From NCBI GenBank assembly GCA_902826775.1, contig CADEHE010000010.1:129936-193935 (forward strand): a stretch of 64,000 nucleotides of DNA, given 5' to 3'. Shown one piece after another: positions 25,145-33,308 of this stretch. Position 1 is the stretch's first letter. The number at the start of each line of letters is the position of its first letter. The notes beneath the pieces are model-generated. The model saw nothing but the letters and a program-made list of their open reading frames with translations. It searched no databases and was not told where the DNA came from. This DNA comes from an uncultured Pseudomonadota bacterium (GTDB lineage Bacteria; Pseudomonadota; Gammaproteobacteria; Burkholderiales; JALYOK01). Position numbers and translations under genes: made by a program.

Positions 25145-26119
25145 CTACATCTTCAGAATCACCGCCCCGGCGGTGCGCCGCTCCTCCATGTCCTGCTGAG
25201 CGCGGCCGGCGTCTTCAAGGCGGTACTCGCTCGCTTTGCTCGGGCGCACGATTTTCTTGGCGATGGCATCGAACAGCTCGTTCGCCATCTGCTCGCGTTG
25301 CTCCGGCGTCTCCACATAGTGAAATACCGCCGGCCTCGTCACCGAGTTGGATTTCTTGAACAATAGCGGCATCGGCAACGGATCGACCGCGCCGGACGAT
25401 TGGCCGAAATTGATCAAATGCCCGCGCAGCGCCAAGCACTCCAACGATCCCAAAAAGGTATCTTTGCCGACGGAATCGTATGCGACATCCACACCGCGTC
25501 CGCCGGTGATCGCGCTAACCCGCTCGACGAAGTTCTCGGAGCGATACAGAATCACGTCGTCGCAGCCGTTCTCGCGGGCAATGCGGCCTTTCTCCTCGCT
25601 GCCCACGGTGCCGATCACCCGCGCGCCGAGGTGGTGTGCCCACTGGCAGACCAGTTGGCCGACGCCGCCCGACGCCGCGTGAACCAGCACCGCCATACCG
25701 GGTTCGAGCCGGTGCGTGTAGCGAACCAGCATCAGCGCCGTGAGCCCGCGCAGCAGCACCGCGGCGGCAGTGCTGTCGTCAATCGAGTGGGGAATCTTGA
25801 AGAGCTGGTCGGCCAGCGCGAGCCGTCGCTGCGCATACGCTTGATAGTCGCGTGTGAGACACCCCACGCGGTCGCCCGCTTTCACGTGCGTGACGCCCGG
25901 GCCGACAGCCTCGACAACCCCGATCGCTTCCAATCCCGGAATGCCCGGCAATTTCAGCGTTTGATACAACCCCGTTCTGACGTAGACATCGTGGATGTTC
26001 ACCCCTGCCGTGGTTTGGCGAATGCGCGCTTGTCCAACGCCCGGTTCGCCGACTTCCACCGTTTCCAGCTTCAGCACCTCGGGGCCGCCGGTGGTGCGCA
26101 TTACGATGGCTTTTGTCAT
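25145..26119 (-). CDS. zinc-independent quinone oxidoreductase (MDR family)
   Basis: A medium-chain dehydrogenase/reductase of 324 residues similar to NADPH:quinone reductase QorA. It has an N-terminal GroES-like domain (VNIHDVYVRTGLY, PGIPGLEAIGVVEAVGPGV) and a Rossmann domain with the NADPH motif ASGGVGQLVCQWA near residue 150. The zinc ligands of alcohol dehydrogenases are absent, as expected for this branch. It probably reduces quinones or other enones in the cytoplasm. A 19-bp palindrome lies 15-33 bp upstream of its ATG and may be an operator. Confidence 0.92.
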   Translation of the reverse strand: MTKAIVMRTTGGPEVLKLETVEVGEPGVGQARIRQTTAGVNIHDVYVRTGLYQTLKLPGIPGLEAIGVVEAVGPGVTHVKAGDRVGCLTRDYQAYAQRRLALADQLFKIPHSIDDSTAAAVLLRGLTALMLVRYTHRLEPGMAVLVHAASGGVGQLVCQWAHHLGARVIGTVGSEEKGRIARENGCDDVILYRSENFVERVSAITGGRGVDVAYDSVGKDTFLGSLECLALRGHLINFGQSSGAVDPLPMPLLFKKSNSVTRPAVFHYVETPEQREQMANELFDAIAKKIVRPSKASEYRLEDAGRAQQDMEERRTAGAVILKM

Positions 26120-26133
26120 TGGCTATTGTTCCT

Positions 26134-26152
26134 CAAGAAAAATATTTTCTTG
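26134..26152. promoter_or_regulatory. 19-bp AT-rich palindrome upstream of the quinone oxidoreductase
   Basis: CAAGAAAA-ATA-TTTTCTTG is a perfect 8-bp inverted repeat around 3 bases, 15 bp before the start codon of the minus-strand gene at 26119. Its position suits a repressor operator or a 5'-leader hairpin. No regulator gene is adjacent, so this is only a candidate site. Confidence 0.4.
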
Positions 26153-26203
26153 TCGATGCGAGCGGTTATTGGGCGCCTGATTTGTTTGCGTCCTTCAGCA
26201 TAT

Positions 26204-26300
26204 TGAACTCTACGGTGTAGCGAGACTGCACATCTTCCGTGAAGCATGCGGCTACAAGATGCCACTTCTTCGCATCGACAGAATTGTAATCTTCGGTAGA
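26204..26300 (-). pseudogene. decayed NTF2-like gene fragment
   Basis: About 97 bp align with the part of the NTF2-like gene coding for its first helix (VDAK, CFTEDVQ..), with many substitutions and no open frame. A further diverged copy of the palindrome-ended element follows at 26339, repeating the gene-start-plus-element arrangement seen at 24 kb. Confidence 0.6.
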
Positions 26301-26338
26301 ACGCGGCCCCTAGAAATCTTACGCAGAAGTAGGGCGCA

Positions 26339-26779
<441 letters not shown>

Positions 26780-26789
26780 CTAGAGCGAG

Positions 26790-26861
26790 GTAGGGTGGGC
26801 AAAGCGCAGCGTGCCCACGTTTATCATCCGCGTGGGCACGCTGCGCTTTGCCCACCCTACC
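26790..26861. repeat. 72-bp near-perfect hairpin repeat
   Basis: Arms of about 30 bp beginning GTAGGGTGGGCAAAGCGCAG face each other around a loop of about 9 bases and end in CTAC. It resembles the element at 30899-30976 in its outer GTAGGGTGG word. It is non-coding, between the GIY-YIG gene and the end of the amidase gene, where the hairpin could stabilise or terminate transcripts. Confidence 0.8.
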
Positions 26862-26878
26862 CAAACCGATCCTAAACT

Positions 26879-28294
26879 CTACGCAAGGGCCACCCGCCGC
26901 TTCCCAAACCCCGTCGCCTGCTCAAACGCATACCCCAACTGTAACACCCCGAGATCGTCCTGATGCCGCCCGACAATCTGCAACCCTATCGGCAATCCTT
27001 CCGGCGTAAACCCGCAGGGGACAGATATCGCCGGGTATCCAGTGACGGTGATGTAGTAGCAGGACTTCATCCAGTCGATGTAGGTGGGCAGTTTGATGCC
27101 GTTGATTTCATCGATGTACGGCTTCTTGATGTCGAACGGTGCAACCTGCATGGTCGGCAGCAGGAGGAATTCGTACTTTTCCATGAAGCGGTGCAGGCGC
27201 TGATATAGCGCGGTGCGCTTGACTTCGGCGGCGGCGATTTGCGCGCCGGTCAGCTTGCGGCCTTCTTCGATGTTCCATACCACGGTGTCTTTCATCAGCG
27301 CGCGGTGTTGATCGAGTGTGCGGCCGTGCTTGGCTTCGAATTCGAGCGCGCGAAACACTTTGAAGATTTCGTCGGCGTCGGTGAAATCGGGTGTCGCGTC
27401 GTCGACGAGGCAGCCGATCGATTCCAACGTTTTGCGTTGCGGTGCGACGGCATTGGTGACTTGCGTTTCGAACGGCAAGCCGCCGAGGTCGATCGACCAG
27501 GCGATGCGTGTGCCTTTGAAATCGCGCGTCAGCGGCGCGGCGAATTGGCTGCCGCCTTGGGCAATCGACGTCGGCGCGCGAGAGTCGAAGCCGGCCATGA
27601 CGCTCAGTTGCAGCGCGACGTCTTGCACCGTGCGTCCCATCGGGCCGGGCACGCCGAGCGTGTTCCAGGCGATCTTCGCCGGGTAGCTCGGCACGCGGCC
27701 AATCGAGGGGCGCATGCCGACGACGTTGCAGAAGCTCGCTGGGTTGCGCAAACTCGCACCGAGGTCGCTGCCGTCGGCGAGCGGCGTCATGCCGCACGCC
27801 AGCGCCACCGCGCCGCCGCCGCTGGAGCCGCCGCAGGTCTTGGTTAAGTCGTAAGGGTTAGCGGTTTCGCCGAACACTTTGTTGAAGGTTTGTGAACCGG
27901 CGCCGAATTCGGGCGTATTGGTTTTGCCGATGGTGATGGCGCCCGCTTTTTTCATGCGCTCGACCACCAGCGCATCGTGTTGCGGCACGTTATCCTTGAA
28001 GATGGGCGAGCCGAAAGTGGTGCGGATGCCCTTGGTTTCGGTCAAATCCTTGTAGCCGACCGGCAGGCCGTGCAGCGGTCCGACTTGATCGCCGCGCGCG
28101 AGCGCGGCGTCAGCGGCTTGCGCGTCCTGCAGCGCTTGCTCGGCGGTGAGCGTGACGATGGCGTTCACCTTAGGGTTGACGCGCTCGATTTGCGCCAGAT
28201 GCGCCCGCATGACTTCGACGGCGGACAGTTTGCGCGCGCGGATCGCTTGCGCGAGTTCGACGGCGGAGAGGAAGCAAATTTCTTCAGTGGACAT
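26879..28294 (-). CDS. amidase signature family enzyme
   Basis: This 471-residue hydrolase has the Ser-cisSer-Lys catalytic arrangement of the amidase signature family. The Lys is in GLPVGYKD, the Gly/Ser-rich strand is CGGSSGGGAVALACG, and the nucleophile Ser is in GSDLGASLRNPA, slightly varied from the usual GGSIR. It is longer than GatA-independent acylamidases at the C-terminus only slightly. It should hydrolyse amides in the cytoplasm. It is not GatA, since no gatB or gatC is near. ATG 28294 starts at MSTEEICFLSA; the frame continues upstream into repeat DNA without coding character. Confidence 0.9.
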   Translation of the reverse strand: MSTEEICFLSAVELAQAIRARKLSAVEVMRAHLAQIERVNPKVNAIVTLTAEQALQDAQAADAALARGDQVGPLHGLPVGYKDLTETKGIRTTFGSPIFKDNVPQHDALVVERMKKAGAITIGKTNTPEFGAGSQTFNKVFGETANPYDLTKTCGGSSGGGAVALACGMTPLADGSDLGASLRNPASFCNVVGMRPSIGRVPSYPAKIAWNTLGVPGPMGRTVQDVALQLSVMAGFDSRAPTSIAQGGSQFAAPLTRDFKGTRIAWSIDLGGLPFETQVTNAVAPQRKTLESIGCLVDDATPDFTDADEIFKVFRALEFEAKHGRTLDQHRALMKDTVVWNIEEGRKLTGAQIAAAEVKRTALYQRLHRFMEKYEFLLLPTMQVAPFDIKKPYIDEINGIKLPTYIDWMKSCYYITVTGYPAISVPCGFTPEGLPIGLQIVGRHQDDLGVLQLGYAFEQATGFGKRRVALA

Positions 28295-28389
28295 GGTGTT
28301 CTCGCTGGCGAGAAATATTCGGATTGTTTGTCGCTCGCCCCGAGCGTGTCGAAGGGCGCCGCGTAAGAGTGAGATTGTAACTGCCTTCA

Positions 28390-28540
28390 TGGCGTGGTTC
28401 GACAGGCTCACCACGAACGGGAGGGCAGGTGCCGGCTCACCGCGAACGGGAAGGGTTCGACAGGCTCATCAGGAACAGGAAGGAACAGGTTTGCGAGAGA
28501 CGAGAGGGGGCATGTCTGCGACGAACGGGAAGGAGTCGAC
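28390..28540. repeat. cluster of GTTCGACAGGCTCA-type repeat fragments
   Basis: The unit GGTTCGACAGGCTCACCACG followed by AACGGGAAGG occurs complete at 28396-28421 and, with changes, at 28453-28481; partial units lie at 28431-28454 and 28518-28533. A related word (GAGCGTGTCGAAGGGC) occurs at 28341. They are dispersed intergenic repeats. The interval from 28295 to 28860 holds no convincing gene. Confidence 0.7.
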
Positions 28541-28642
28541 GGTAGCGCGTCACCTGGATGCGGCGCAGCGCAATCTGGGTCTTTCCTAAATTCCACTTTG
28601 TTCGATCCAAGTTACGCTGGCGCGGCATTGTTTTCTTTGGTT

Positions 28643-28714
28643 GTCATTCCCGCGCAGGCGGGAATCCAAGGTTGTGCATCGAAAGAACTGGATTCCCGCC
28701 TACGCGGGAATGAC
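28643..28714. repeat. 72-bp inverted repeat, GTCATTCCCGC type
   Basis: The outer arms GTCATTCCCGCGCAGGCGGG and their complement at 28692-28714 are each also small palindromes. They enclose about 25 bp. It is the same repeat class as the relics at 17.9-18.0 kb. Confidence 0.8.
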
Positions 28715-28860
28715 AAGACTTCTCACGCTCTATCGTCAAGTGGGTGATTTGTGTGCGAACGGGTAAGATAGCCGCCCACACCCGGTCTCGGCCGGCGCGG
28801 ACTTCACCCAAGCCCTCTCCGCAGGCCTGAGGGCAGATCGATCAGCGGTAGGAACAACAC

Positions 28861-29574
28861 ATGCAACCCGCACCTGTGCGCAAGTACAAGTACTACGATT
28901 TCGTCATGGCCGCCTTCGTGACGGTGCTGATCTGCTCGAACTTGATCGGCCCGGCGAAGATCGCCACTGTCGATCTGCCGCTGTTCGGCACGGTCAACTT
29001 CGGCGCGGGCGTGTTGTTCTTTCCGATCTCGTATGTGTTCGGCGATATTCTGACCGAGGTGTACGGCTACGCGCGCTCGCGCCGAGTGATCTGGACCGGC
29101 TTTGCCGCACTGGCGTTTGCTTCGTTCATGGCGTGGGTGGTGGTGCAATTGCCGCCGGCGGCGTTTTGGAAAAATCAGGCCGCGTACGAAACGGCGTTCG
29201 GTTCGACTTGGCGCATCTCGCTCGCCTCGCTGATCGCGTTTTCGTGCGGGGAGTTCGTCAACTCCTACGTGCTCGCCAAAATGAAATTGCTCACCAACGG
29301 CAAATATCTTTGGACGCGCACCATCGGTTCGACCCTATTCGGCGAAGCGGTGGATTCGATGTTGTTCTATCCGATGGCGTTCTATTCGAGCGGTTTGATT
29401 CCGAACGAGATGCTGCCGAGCATCATGCTGGTGCAATTCGTTTCGAAAGTGAGCGTGGAAGTGGTGTTCACGCCGCTCACTTATCTGATCGTCGGCTGGC
29501 TCAAGCGCAAAGAGAACGAGGATTACTACGACCGAGATACGGATTTCAATCCGTTCAGTTTGGCGGATAGGTAG
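28861..29574 (+). CDS. queuosine precursor transporter, YhhQ/VUT family
   Basis: The 237-residue inner-membrane protein has about six TM segments and the family blocks LICSNLIGPAKI, FPISYVFGDILTEVYGYARSRR and SLASLIAFSCGEFVNSY. YhhQ-type proteins import preQ0/preQ1 for queuosine synthesis, and the queuosine enzyme queG is also encoded in this window (44.5 kb). ATG 28861 has an AGGAA site. The leader shows a 6-bp GC stem (28812-28834) but not a convincing preQ1 riboswitch. The C-terminal tail is charged and cytoplasmic. Confidence 0.92.
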   Translation: MQPAPVRKYKYYDFVMAAFVTVLICSNLIGPAKIATVDLPLFGTVNFGAGVLFFPISYVFGDILTEVYGYARSRRVIWTGFAALAFASFMAWVVVQLPPAAFWKNQAAYETAFGSTWRISLASLIAFSCGEFVNSYVLAKMKLLTNGKYLWTRTIGSTLFGEAVDSMLFYPMAFYSSGLIPNEMLPSIMLVQFVSKVSVEVVFTPLTYLIVGWLKRKENEDYYDRDTDFNPFSLADR

Positions 29575-29643
29575 GGTAGTACCGTCTTAGGACTGTTTTC
29601 CATTCTAAGTAAGGGTAATAAGCTTGCCAGGGTATAGGTAAAA

Positions 29644-29949
29644 CTACTGGTGCGCACCGCAGTTCCAGCAAGTGAGTAAATCGGCCTGCAATTGCTCGCC
29701 GCAGCAACGGCAAGGCTTGAGCGCATCCTGCATTAACGCGCGCGCCGCTGCATGCGTCACCACCGCGGCGCGGCCAAAATCATGATCGTTGATCACCCAC
29801 AGTTCGGGATACGTGTGCGTGAAGGGAATTTCGCCCATTGCGCCCAATGCGTACTGATTGAATACGCGCACGTCGATGCCGTCCTGCTTAAGCAAGTCGG
29901 CCAACAGTTGGGCTTCGATGATATTGGCGGTCGAGCAGAGTTTTTTCAT
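29644..29949 (-). CDS. DUF2007 protein with C-terminal zinc ribbon
   Basis: The first 70 residues match the DUF2007 (putative signal-transducing) domain: LCSTANIIEAQLLADLLKQDGIDVRVFN, then PELWVIND and a helix. The last 30 residues add a four-cysteine zinc ribbon (CRCCGEQ and CWNCGAHQ). DUF2007 domains are usually alone or fused to small modules and their role is unknown; the ribbon suggests nucleic-acid or protein binding. It lies between the convergent YhhQ gene and the divergent ZIP transporter gene. Confidence 0.85.
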   Translation of the reverse strand: MKKLCSTANIIEAQLLADLLKQDGIDVRVFNQYALGAMGEIPFTHTYPELWVINDHDFGRAAVVTHAAARALMQDALKPCRCCGEQLQADLLTCWNCGAHQ

Positions 29950-30023
29950 TTTGCTGCAAATCCGCTCAGCGCGGGCTGACCCAGTAGAATGAGCGCCTTT
30001 TCCGATATGCGACGCGTGCGCTC

Positions 30024-30788
30024 ATGACTAGCGCGATGGCGATTCCCCTTCTCAGTCTAACCGGCAGCGCGCTGGCCGGTGCTGCCGCCCTGGCGTTGGC
30101 GCGCTTCGCGCGGCCGGCGTGGGTCGGCGGGCTGGTCGGCTTCGCCGTCGGCGCTTTGCTCGGCGTGGCATTTTTGGAGATTCTGCCACACATACTACGT
30201 TTGGCCGAACGCACACCGGGCGCGGTCGGTGCGATTTTGTTCGGCATCCTTGGGTTCTTCGTGCTGGAGAAGCTGTTCGTCTGGCGCCATCACCACGGCG
30301 GGCTCTCGGCTTCGGAACACGACGCCCACGAAGTCAATGCGCAGCCGCGCAGCCCGGCGCTGATGCTGCTTGGCAATGCCGTGCACAATTTGTTCGACGG
30401 CTTCTTTATTGCCACGGCTTACCTTATCGCCCCGCGCCTAGGCGTTCTGACGGCGGTGGCGATCTTCGCGCACGAGTTCGCGCAACAACTTGGCGATGCT
30501 GGCCCGCGCCTAAAGGTTGCGGAAGGGGCCAGGCACAACCTCACCTATGCCGCGACGGCGTGCGCGGCAACGATGGCGGGCGCGCTGCTGGGCTATCAAG
30601 TTCTCGCCGCATGGCCGGCAGCGTTGGCGTTCGCTCTTGGCGGCGCGACAGCCAGCATGCTTTACGTGGCCATGGCCGACCTCATCCCGAGTTTGCATCA
30701 ACGCACCGATTCTTCCGCCGCGATGCAGCAGATTGTGCTGATCGCGCTCGGCGTGGGAGCGATTGCTCTCCTCGGGGCATTGCAGTAG
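30024..30788 (+). CDS. ZIP family divalent metal transporter
   Basis: The 254-residue protein has about eight TM helices and the ZIP metal-path motifs in modified form: HNLFDGFFI in TM4 and HEFAQQLGDAG in TM5. A His-rich cytosolic loop (WRHHHGG..EHDAHE) lies between TM3 and TM4. It should carry zinc or other divalent ions into the cytoplasm. The usual TM4 motif is HNxxEG; here Asp replaces Glu, which may alter metal choice. The stop codon TAG is part of a GTAGGGC word resembling the end of the repeat elements. Confidence 0.88.
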   Translation: MTSAMAIPLLSLTGSALAGAAALALARFARPAWVGGLVGFAVGALLGVAFLEILPHILRLAERTPGAVGAILFGILGFFVLEKLFVWRHHHGGLSASEHDAHEVNAQPRSPALMLLGNAVHNLFDGFFIATAYLIAPRLGVLTAVAIFAHEFAQQLGDAGPRLKVAEGARHNLTYAATACAATMAGALLGYQVLAAWPAALAFALGGATASMLYVAMADLIPSLHQRTDSSAAMQQIVLIALGVGAIALLGALQ

Positions 30789-30898
30789 GGCAGCTTACGC
30801 GGCGCGCGCACGGGCTGCGTAAGCACTGAGCGCGAGTAGCGCGAAGCAGGCTGGTGCCGCTTCGCGCACTGCCAGTTCAGCGCGCTTTACTCGTAGAA

Positions 30899-30976
30899 GT
30901 AGGGTGGATCAAGCGCAGCGGATCCACCAGGCAACTTGTACGCAAAGGTGGATCCGCCGCGCTTGATCCACCCTAC
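30899..30976. repeat. 78-bp hairpin repeat
   Basis: The left arm GTAGGGTGGATCAAGCGCAG and its near-complement at the right end (GCGCTTGATCCACCCTAC) enclose a second inner pair GGATCCACC / GGTGGATCC. It is non-coding, between the ZIP transporter gene and the end of the EF-G-like gene, where it may act as a bidirectional transcript end. Confidence 0.8.
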
Positions 30977-31065
30977 TAACGTGCTTAGTATTGACAGTCC
31001 CGCGAGCGACTACCCGTGAATGCGTCATTCCCGATGTGCACCGGGATGACGATCCTCAGGCGGCG

Positions 31066-33120
31066 TTACTCGTCTTCCTCGTGCTTGCGGTGTTTGGCGT
31101 AGTTCGCCACCAATTGCTGCTGGATCTGCGGTGTCACTGGTTCGTAGTGACTCATTTCCAGCGAGTAGCTGCCGTGGCCACTGGTCACCGATTTTAGCCG
31201 CGCCTGGTAAGACGTCACTTCCGAGAGCGGCACGCGCGCCGAGACGACCGCCATGCCGCCGCGTGCGCTGTCGGTGCCGGTGATGTGACCGCGCTTGGAT
31301 GACATATCGCCGGTGATGTCGCCGACGTTAGCTTCCGGCGCAGTGATCTGAATGTTAACGATCGGCTCGAGGGCGATCGGCCGCGCTTTCATGATGGCGT
31401 CGACAAAAGCCTTTTTCCCGGCAGTGACGAAGGCGATCTCTTTCGAGTCGACCGGATGGCTCTTGCCGTCATAGACGATGCAGCGCACATCTTGCACCGG
31501 ATAGCCCGCGAGCGGGCCCGATTCCAGCACCATGCGCACACCTTTCTCCACCGCCGGCACGAACTGATTCGGAATCGCGCCGCCGTAAATATCGTCGACG
31601 AATTCGAAGCCGCTGCCGCGCGGCAGCGGTTCGACGCGCAAATAGACCTCGCCGAATTGCCCGGCGCCGCCGGTTTGCTTCTTGTGGCGGTGATGGCCTT
31701 CGGCTTTGCCCAGGACTGTCTCGCGGTAGGCGATGCTGGGCGGATGCGTCTCGAGGTCGAGTTTGTACTGTTGCGTCATGCGCTCCAGCACGGTGCGCAA
31801 ATGCAACTCGCCCAAGCCGTAGATGATGGTCTCGTTGGAAGTCGCGTTGTGCTCGACCTTGAAGCACGGATCCTCGGCCTGCAGTTTGTGCAGCACTTCC
31901 GAGAGGCGCTGCTCGTCGCCGCGTTTTTTCAGCGCGATCGCCAGTCCGTAAATCGGCTGCGGGAACTCCAATGGTTTAAGGTGAATGTGATCGTCTTCGG
32001 CGGCGTCGTGCAGCACGGCGTCGAAGTGAATCTCTTCCACTTTCGCCACGGCGCAAATATCGCCCGGCACGGCGCTATCCACTTCGACGTGCTCTTTGCC
32101 TTGCAGCCGGAACAGATGGCCGACCTTGAACGGCTTGCGGCCATCGCCGATGAAGAGCTGCGAATCGCGCGTCACCGTTCCTTGGTAAATGCGGAACACG
32201 CCGAGTTTGCCCATGTAGGGATCGACCGCGACTTTGAACACATGCGCCAGCACGTGCTTCTTCGCATCGGGCTCCGCGGTGATCGGCTGCGCCGCGGCGC
32301 CTTCGCCTTTGACGAACAGCGGCGGGTTGCCTTCAGTCGGATTGGGCATCAGCTTGCCGAAGATGTCGAGCAATTCGCCGATGCCGGCGCCGGTCTTGGC
32401 GGAGGTAAAACACACCGGGATCAAGTGGCCCTCGCGCAAAGCCTTTTCGAACGGCGCGTGCAGTTGCTCGGGCTCGACCTCGCCTTGCTCCAGATACTTC
32501 GCCATCAAGTCTTCGTCTACTTCAACGACTTGATCGATCAGCGCCTGATGCGCTTGCGCCACCGAGGAAAAATCCGACTCGCCGGCGGGGTTGAAGAAGC
32601 AATCGACCACTTTGTGACCTTGCTCCGCAGGCAGATTGATCGGCAGGCACTCCTTGCCGAACACTTCTTGAATTTGCGCCAGTAGTTCGGGCAGCTTCAC
32701 ACCCTCGGCGTCGATTTTGTTGACGACGATGATGCGATCAAGCTTGCGATTCTCGGCCCACTGCATCATGCGGCTGGTAATCATTTCCACGCCGTTGGCG
32801 GCGTTGATCACGATGGCGGCGGTCTCAACGCCGGCCAGCGCGCCGATGGCGTGGCTCATGAAATCCGGCGCGCCGGGGGTGTCAATCAGGTAAGTGTGGG
32901 TGTCTTGGTACTCGAGGTGGGCGAGCGCGGAGTAGAGCGAGTGTTGGTGCGTCTTCTCCATGGGATCGTAGTCGCAGACGGTGGTGCCGCGCTCTATCGT
33001 GCCCATGGCGGGAATCGCGCCCGCCTTGTGTAGCAACGCCTCAGCTAGCAGGGTTTTGCCGGACCCTGAGTGACCGACCAAGGCAATGGTGCGAATTGCT
33101 TCGGTGGCAAACTTAGCCAT
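31066..33120 (-). CDS. fusA2: elongation factor G-like GTPase, EF-G2 type
   Basis: A five-domain EF-G paralogue of 684 residues. The P-loop reads GHSGSGKT (16-23), G4 is NKID, and the G3 box is DTPGAPDF (80-87) with Ala84 where classical EF-G has the catalytic His. The switch I sequence (KTHQHSL) also departs from RGITI. These changes are shared in part by the EF-G2 branch (for example Thermus EF-G-2), whose role in translation is unclear and whose GTP hydrolysis may be slow. Domains II-V are complete, with the domain IV region KKQTGGAGQFGEV present. It is not beside rpsL/rpsG, which supports a second EF-G. A strong AGGAGGAG ribosome site precedes the ATG. Confidence 0.93.
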   Translation of the reverse strand: MAKFATEAIRTIALVGHSGSGKTLLAEALLHKAGAIPAMGTIERGTTVCDYDPMEKTHQHSLYSALAHLEYQDTHTYLIDTPGAPDFMSHAIGALAGVETAAIVINAANGVEMITSRMMQWAENRKLDRIIVVNKIDAEGVKLPELLAQIQEVFGKECLPINLPAEQGHKVVDCFFNPAGESDFSSVAQAHQALIDQVVEVDEDLMAKYLEQGEVEPEQLHAPFEKALREGHLIPVCFTSAKTGAGIGELLDIFGKLMPNPTEGNPPLFVKGEGAAAQPITAEPDAKKHVLAHVFKVAVDPYMGKLGVFRIYQGTVTRDSQLFIGDGRKPFKVGHLFRLQGKEHVEVDSAVPGDICAVAKVEEIHFDAVLHDAAEDDHIHLKPLEFPQPIYGLAIALKKRGDEQRLSEVLHKLQAEDPCFKVEHNATSNETIIYGLGELHLRTVLERMTQQYKLDLETHPPSIAYRETVLGKAEGHHRHKKQTGGAGQFGEVYLRVEPLPRGSGFEFVDDIYGGAIPNQFVPAVEKGVRMVLESGPLAGYPVQDVRCIVYDGKSHPVDSKEIAFVTAGKKAFVDAIMKARPIALEPIVNIQITAPEANVGDITGDMSSKRGHITGTDSARGGMAVVSARVPLSEVTSYQARLKSVTSGHGSYSLEMSHYEPVTPQIQQQLVANYAKHRKHEEDE

Positions 33121-33308
33121 TTCTCCTCCTATAGGGTGAGTTCAATGGACGTTCTACTTATTGCAGGGCCAGTATGGCGGCAATCGAAAAGCGCCGCAAG
33201 CAAGGGGGAGTAGGGCGCCGCCGCAAGCACGCCGGCAAGTGGTGCGCCGCTTGCAGTACTATCCCAAACTTTGTCTAATCGGACTTCGAAGTGCCGCGTT
33301 TGCCGTGG

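Noticed and set aside
28390..28714. CRISPR array
   Set aside because: The repeated units are irregularly spaced, degenerate and partly inverted, with no uniform spacers and no cas genes in the window.
28740..28860. preQ1 riboswitch before the queuosine-precursor transporter
   Set aside because: A short GC stem is present, but the conserved loop and tail sequence of preQ1 riboswitches was not found.
31456..32685. 409-codon plus-strand frame opposite the EF-G-like gene
   Set aside because: It is antisense to a conserved GTPase, its translation is low in conserved patterns and it has no ribosome site.
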